Shown: positions 22,608 to 26,104 of the stretch, piece after piece
How the letters are laid out: every line of letters starts with the position of its first letter
Position numbering within the stretch: the first letter of the stretch is position 1
NCBI GenBank assembly: GCA_050252075.1
Contig: JBFWLP010000044.1
Span: 1 to 26,104, forward strand
DNA: 26,104 bases
Direction: 5' to 3'
Source: JAAYGT01 sp050252075
GTDB lineage: Bacteria > Pseudomonadota > Gammaproteobacteria > Burkholderiales > Burkholderiaceae_B
The notes under the pieces: model-generated
Databases searched by the model: none
Seen by the model: the letters and a program-made list of their open reading frames with translations, nothing else
What the model was told of the DNA's origin: nothing
Made by a program: the position numbers and the translations under genes

Positions 22608-23723
22608 TTACATTGCGGATGAGTCTGTTTTGAATGCGTAACAGTCGCTGGTCATCCATCCCAGAACTGCCGCCTGGCCTGAGGTGAAGCTGGGTGCATT
22701 GATATCGTTGAGGGTTTTCACCGTGACGTTGCTGCCGTCGGCCAGTGAAAAGTAATAGCGTATGAAGTCGCCGACATAGTGGCGGGTTATGAACGTGGCA
22801 TTGATGTGGTTATCACGTTCTTGCGGACTGGACAGTATGGCGAGCTTTTCCGGGCGAATTGAAATGATGCATTGCCGGTCGTCGGCGCCGCAGTTTCCGT
22901 TCAATGCCGTAACGTGTGTGCCGGCGGCGAGCGCCGCCGAAACCGTGGTGCCCGCCAGTTGCCCGATGGTGGCCGGAACCAGGTTGTTTTCCCCGATGAA
23001 GCTGGCAACAAAGGCATTGGAAGGGCATTCATACAGTTTGCTGGGCGAGGCGTATTGCTGGACCACCCCGCGGTTGAACACCGCGATGCGGCTGGACATG
23101 GTGAGCGCTTCGACCTGGTCGTGCGTCACGTAAATGACGGTAAAGCCCAGTTGCTGGTGCAGGCGGGTGATTTCGAACTGCATCTGTTCGCGCAGCTTTT
23201 TGTCGAGCGCGCCCAGGGGTTCATCCATGAGCACCAGCGTGGGTTCGAAAATCAGTGCCCGGGCCAGAGCCACGCGCTGGCGTTGGCCGCCCGAAAGCTG
23301 TCCCGGGTGACGGTTCCCGAAATCGGACAGTTCGATCAGTTTCAGGTACTCGTTGACCTTGCGGGTGACGTCGGCCTTGGGAAGCTTGCGAACTGTCAGC
23401 GGGTAAGCAAGATTCTCTGCAACGGTGAGGTGGGGAAACAGCGCGTAGTTCTGGAACACCATGCCGATGTTGCGCTGGTACGGCGCAATTTTGGTAATGG
23501 GACGGCTGTCGACGGTAATGGTGCCGCTGGTGACGTTTTCAAACCCGGCGAGCATCATGAGCACGGTGGTTTTGCCTGAACCCGATGGCCCCAGCAGCGT
23601 GACGAACTCGCCTTCGTTGACGTCGAGGTTGAAATCTTTCACGACCAGTGTTTTCTGGTCGTAGGTTTTTTTTACATTGGTGAACTTTAGAAACGCATCG
23701 TTGGTAGTGCGTGCTTGTTCCAT
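22608..23723 (-). CDS. Polyamine-type ABC transporter ATP-binding protein (PotA-like)
   Basis: A 371-aa ABC ATPase. Walker A GPSGSGKT is at 45-52, the Q-loop Gln at 91, the signature LSGGQRQR at 143-150, Walker B LVLMDEP at 163-169, and the switch His at 201 (YVTHDQ). A C-terminal TOBE-like domain (about 240-360) is typical of PotA/FbpC/MalK importer ATPases. It is the first gene of the operon, with 17 bp between its stop and the binding-protein start. The Shine-Dalgarno is weak. The region upstream (23724-23963) holds palindromes that may control the operon. Confidence 0.94.
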   Translation of the reverse strand: MEQARTTNDAFLKFTNVKKTYDQKTLVVKDFNLDVNEGEFVTLLGPSGSGKTTVLMMLAGFENVTSGTITVDSRPITKIAPYQRNIGMVFQNYALFPHLTVAENLAYPLTVRKLPKADVTRKVNEYLKLIELSDFGNRHPGQLSGGQRQRVALARALIFEPTLVLMDEPLGALDKKLREQMQFEITRLHQQLGFTVIYVTHDQVEALTMSSRIAVFNRGVVQQYASPSKLYECPSNAFVASFIGENNLVPATIGQLAGTTVSAALAAGTHVTALNGNCGADDRQCIISIRPEKLAILSSPQERDNHINATFITRHYVGDFIRYYFSLADGSNVTVKTLNDINAPSFTSGQAAVLGWMTSDCYAFKTDSSAM

Positions 23724-23761
23724 CGGGAATCCGTGCTTTTGGTGTGTTGTTGGTTCGAAAC

Positions 23762-23783
23762 GATGGCTACCCGCGTAGCCGTC
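23762..23783. promoter_or_regulatory. Stem-loop/dyad upstream of the ABC transporter operon
   Basis: GATGGCTAC (23762-23770) pairs with GTAGCCGTC (23775-23783) around CCGC (one G-U pair), 39 bp before the ATPase start. It could be an operator or a leader hairpin. Confidence 0.45.
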
Positions 23784-23789
23784 AGTTCA

Positions 23790-23807
23790 TGACATTGTGT
23801 GTCACAA
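23790..23807. promoter_or_regulatory. Overlapping palindromes, possible operator
   Basis: TGACA-TTGTG-TGTCA (23790-23804) and TTGTG-TGT-CACAA (23795-23807) overlap in the divergent region of the ABC operon and the AhpD-like gene. Compact dyads of this kind are typical of repressor operators; the regulator is not known. Confidence 0.4.
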
Positions 23808-23963
23808 GGGGGCAGGATAACATCGCGTTTTTTGTTATTCCTACAGGGGTTTCCCTTGCCCGCCGGCAATTCCGGCCTAGGGATTGTGCGTATTGATGGG
23901 CCCGATAGACGCCGTCGTCCGGGTGCTGCACAATGGGCATGTTTTTCATGAAGGAGACTTTAC

Positions 23964-24542
23964 GTGCCGCAACCCGACCATATTTCCGCCCTGGGCGCAC
24001 CCGATCCCGATACCCTCGACGACGACCTGAAAGCTGTGTTCCAGAAGTGCCAGGAAAAGCTGGGCCTGGTGCCCAACGTTTTGCGGGCCTATAGTTTGCG
24101 GCCCAACAAATTGCGCAATTTCATGGCCATGTACAACGAACTCATGTTGGCTCCATCGGGGTTAAGCAAACTGGAGCGCGAGATGGTGGCCGTGGTGGTG
24201 TCCAGCGCGAATCATTGCTATTACTGTCTGGTGGCGCACGGACAGGCCGTTCGTGCCTTGTCCGGTGATCCGCAACTGGGGGAAATGATGGTAATGAACT
24301 ATCGAGTTGCGCCGCTCGACGCCCGCCAGCGGGCGATGCTGGATTTCGCCTGGAAAATGACCAAAACCCCCGAGCTTGTCGTCGACGACGATCGTCAGCG
24401 TTTGCGCGAGACGGGCCTGTCGCCCGAGGATATTTTTGATCTGGCCGAGACGGTCGGTTTTTTCAATATGTCGAATCGCATGGCGATTGGCACCGACATG
24501 ATACCCAACCCGGAATATCATGCGATGAACCGGAACGGCTGA
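23964..24542 (+). CDS. AhpD-like peroxidase-related protein (carboxymuconolactone decarboxylase fold)
   Basis: A 192-aa all-helical protein of the AhpD/CMD family. The redox motif is Cys85-Tyr-Tyr-Cys88 followed by His92 (NHCYYCLVAHG), as in AhpD-type alkylhydroperoxidases, with Glu71/Glu73 upstream as possible proton relay. It matches the 'uncharacterised peroxidase-related enzyme' type by length and layout. A GTG start (23964) is chosen because a strong AAGGAGA (23951-23957) lies 6 nt upstream and no nearer in-frame ATG exists. It is divergent from the ABC operon and convergent with the acetyltransferase gene. A role in thiol peroxide reduction is inferred from the family. Confidence 0.88.
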   Translation: MPQPDHISALGAPDPDTLDDDLKAVFQKCQEKLGLVPNVLRAYSLRPNKLRNFMAMYNELMLAPSGLSKLEREMVAVVVSSANHCYYCLVAHGQAVRALSGDPQLGEMMVMNYRVAPLDARQRAMLDFAWKMTKTPELVVDDDRQRLRETGLSPEDIFDLAETVGFFNMSNRMAIGTDMIPNPEYHAMNRNG

Positions 24543-24575
24543 CGCCGGGCGGGCCCGGCATGCGGCCCCGGCGTC
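24541..24575. terminator. GC-rich dyad spanning both stop codons
   Basis: GACGCCGGG (24541-24549) pairs with CCCGGCGTC (24567-24575). The stem includes part of the stop codon of each convergent gene. There is no T-run, so it would end transcription only weakly or act as a 3' RNA-stabilising stem. Confidence 0.5.
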
Positions 24576-25506
24576 AGTCGGGGTTGCCTTCCACCGCCGG
24601 GTCGCAGGTGCGGGTGCCTTTCGATTCTGCCTGCGTTACATGGGCACCTGGGGGCACATCGTTGATCAGCCAGACATTGCCGCCGATGGTGCAGCCTTTG
24701 CCCAGGGTGACGCGCCCCAGAATGGTGGCACCGGCATAGATGACCACGTCGTCTTCCACAATGGGGTGGCGTGGCAGCCCTTTTTCCAGCTTGCCCGATT
24801 CGTCGGTGGGGAAGCGTTTGGCCCCCAGTGTCACCGCCTGATAAATACGAACGCGCCGGCCGATGACGGCCGTTTCGCCAATAACCACGCCGGTGCCGTG
24901 ATCAATAAAGAAGCACGCGCCGATTTGCGCGCCTGGATGAATATCGATGCCGGTGCTCGAGTGGGCAATTTCCGACGACATGCGTGCCAGCAGATGCAAA
25001 CCCTGTTTGTAGAACTGGTGGGCGATGCGGTGATGGATCATGGCCAGAACACCGGGGTAGCACAACAAAACCTCGTCGACGCTTCGCGCGGCGGGGTCGC
25101 CCTGGTAGGCCGCCAGAACGTCGGTGTCGAGCAGCCTTCGGATTTCGGGCAATGCCTGGGCGAAGGCATTGACACAGGCAACGGCTTTGTCGTCGATGCC
25201 GGTGGCAACACGGTTCTCGTTACGGGCCTGGTAGGCCAGCTCAAGCCGAACCTGATGCAGCAGGGCATGCAGGGTGGAGTCGAGCGTGTGGCCGATGTAG
25301 AAGTCTTCGCTTTCCTGGCGTAAGTCGATGGGACCCAGGCGCATGGGAAAAAGAATACCCTTCAGGTTGTCAATGACGGCAGCCATGGCGCGGGGCGACG
25401 GGTACTCGCGACCACCGGGTTCGTTGGATCGTTTCTGGGCGGCTCGCCAGTCGCGGCGGGCCTCGTTAAGGGATTGAACGATTGGTTTGATGTCGAATAC
25501 GGCCAT
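24574..25506 (-). CDS. cysE: Serine O-acetyltransferase (EpsC/CysE type)
   Basis: A 310-aa left-handed beta-helix acetyltransferase that makes O-acetyl-L-serine from serine and acetyl-CoA, the first step of cysteine synthesis. The N-terminal helical domain covers about 1-180. Hexapeptide repeats follow, with the catalytic pair Asp188 (GIDIHPGA) and His203 (FIDHGTGVVIGETA), 15 residues apart as in E. coli CysE (D143/H158). The EpsC-type length is longer than E. coli CysE (273 aa). The C-terminus ends EGNPD, without the terminal isoleucine that docks into cysteine synthase, so complex formation is doubtful (inference). A GGAG lies 11 nt before the start. It is divergent from the EamA gene. Confidence 0.93.
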   Translation of the reverse strand: MAVFDIKPIVQSLNEARRDWRAAQKRSNEPGGREYPSPRAMAAVIDNLKGILFPMRLGPIDLRQESEDFYIGHTLDSTLHALLHQVRLELAYQARNENRVATGIDDKAVACVNAFAQALPEIRRLLDTDVLAAYQGDPAARSVDEVLLCYPGVLAMIHHRIAHQFYKQGLHLLARMSSEIAHSSTGIDIHPGAQIGACFFIDHGTGVVIGETAVIGRRVRIYQAVTLGAKRFPTDESGKLEKGLPRHPIVEDDVVIYAGATILGRVTLGKGCTIGGNVWLINDVPPGAHVTQAESKGTRTCDPAVEGNPD

Positions 25507-25543
25507 GTAAAAGCGGGCTCCGGCGAAAGGGCTTGGCAGGGTT

Positions 25544-25597
25544 GCAAGTGCGTCAGTTGAAATGATAGCAAGTCACACTACGGCGCAGTTAACTTGC
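25544..25597. promoter_or_regulatory. Three GCAAGT half-sites at 24-bp spacing
   Basis: GCAAGT occurs at 25544-25549 and 25568-25573, and inverted as ACTTGC at 25592-25597. Each is exactly 24 bp from the next. They fill the divergent promoter region of the serine acetyltransferase and the EamA gene. A transcription factor array is possible (CysB is one candidate by context only). Confidence 0.35.
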
Positions 25598-25624
25598 GTT
25601 ACGATAGTCCTTTTTTATTTCTCC

Positions 25625-26104
25625 ATGAACCACAAACTGACGCCCGGTACCGCGCTTATGCTGGTGGTTCCGCCATTACTGTGGGCGGGTAATGCCGTCG
25701 TCGGACGCGCGGTTGCCGACCTGATTCCACCTATCACGCTCAATTTCGTGCGCTGGGTGCTGGCGTTTCTTATGCTGCTGCCCTTCGGATGGCGGGTGTT
25801 TCGTCCGGGAAGCGGTTTGTGGCGCCGGCGCCGTTTATACGCCGTGCTGGGGCTGCTGGGCGTGGGTGTTTACAACAGCATGCAGTATCTGGCGCTGCAT
25901 ACGTCAACACCCATTAATGTGACCCTGGTGGGGGCCAGCATGCCGGTGTGGATGCTGGTGGTGGGGCGCCTTTTTTTCCAGTCCGTGATTGCGCCGCGAC
26001 AGCTGCTGGGGGCGGCCTTGTCCATCGCCGGTGTGGCTATCGTGCTGGCCCAGGGACAGCTGGCGCAGCTGCTGCAGTTTCGCTTCGTCATTGGCGATAT
26101 TTAC
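25625..26104 (+). CDS. EamA/DMT-family transporter, N-terminal part (runs off the window)
   Basis: An open frame of 160 codons from ATG 25625 with no stop before the window end. It encodes several hydrophobic helices, with an N-terminal helix containing PPLLWAGNAVVGRA, typical of the EamA (DUF6) drug/metabolite transporter repeat; the first repeat is nearly complete. Such proteins export amino acids or other metabolites; next to cysE a cysteine-pathway metabolite exporter is conceivable but unproven. The start has no clear Shine-Dalgarno, only a T-rich stretch before it. The rest of the gene lies outside the window. Confidence 0.88.
   Translation, partial: MNHKLTPGTALMLVVPPLLWAGNAVVGRAVADLIPPITLNFVRWVLAFLMLLPFGWRVFRPGSGLWRRRRLYAVLGLLGVGVYNSMQYLALHTSTPINVTLVGASMPVWMLVVGRLFFQSVIAPRQLLGAALSIAGVAIVLAQGQLAQLLQFRFVIGDIY

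Noticed and set aside
22591..22659. N-terminal extension of the binding protein
   Set aside because: It would place 23 polar residues before a normal signal peptide and overlap the ATPase gene; the internal ATG has the good Shine-Dalgarno.

Overview
The window looks like a chromosomal core region of a betaproteobacterium, most likely Burkholderiales/Alcaligenaceae (Bordetella/Pusillimonas-like). This is judged from the look of ClpP, ClpX, LexA and the aminotransferase, from the moderately high GC, and from the gene order tig-clpP-clpX-lon and uvrB-phosphatase-iscR-iscS. No mobile element, CRISPR array, prophage or rRNA was seen. The family-level placement is inference from memory of protein families, not from a database search.

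Layout. (1) 1-300: tRNA-Leu(UAG) on the minus strand and the tig leader. (2) 301-6304: a protein quality-control block, trigger factor - ClpP - ClpX - Lon, all on the plus strand; lon has its own candidate heat-shock (sigma32-type) promoter. (3) 6397-8448, minus: lexA, with a perfect LexA box at its own promoter, and an aromatic amino-acid aminotransferase with its own terminator. (4) 8531-10561: uvrB, followed by a 367-bp AT-rich gap and a low-molecular-weight protein tyrosine phosphatase. (5) 11483-14742: a divergent isochorismatase-family hydrolase, then iscR-iscS-iscU-like-iscA behind a promoter covered by two IscR type-1-like sites. The IscU-like scaffold is degenerate at three of five canonical cluster/active-site positions, and the operon stops at a strong terminator without hscBA-fdx. 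(6) 14763-18198, minus: prfB (with the programmed +1 frameshift) - SDR oxidoreductase - lysS. (7) 18294-19394: a TDT-family membrane transporter. (8) 19391-23723, minus: a four-gene polyamine-type ABC importer (ATPase, binding protein, two permeases). (9) 23964-26104: an AhpD-like peroxidase-related protein, a serine acetyltransferase (minus) and the start of an EamA/DMT exporter that runs off the window.

How it works together. Block 2 folds nascent chains and degrades misfolded ones. lexA and uvrB are DNA-damage response functions, though only lexA shows a LexA box here. IscS supplies sulfur and IscA may carry iron or clusters; the IscU-like protein between them is the least conventional component in the window. 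The translation genes prfB and lysS share an operon, as in E. coli, but with an SDR gene between them. The most interesting points are the degenerate IscU in a minimal isc operon, the tandem IscR operator, the lon promoter region with its inverted repeats, and several structured intergenic regions. I did not find a clearly new multi-gene system.
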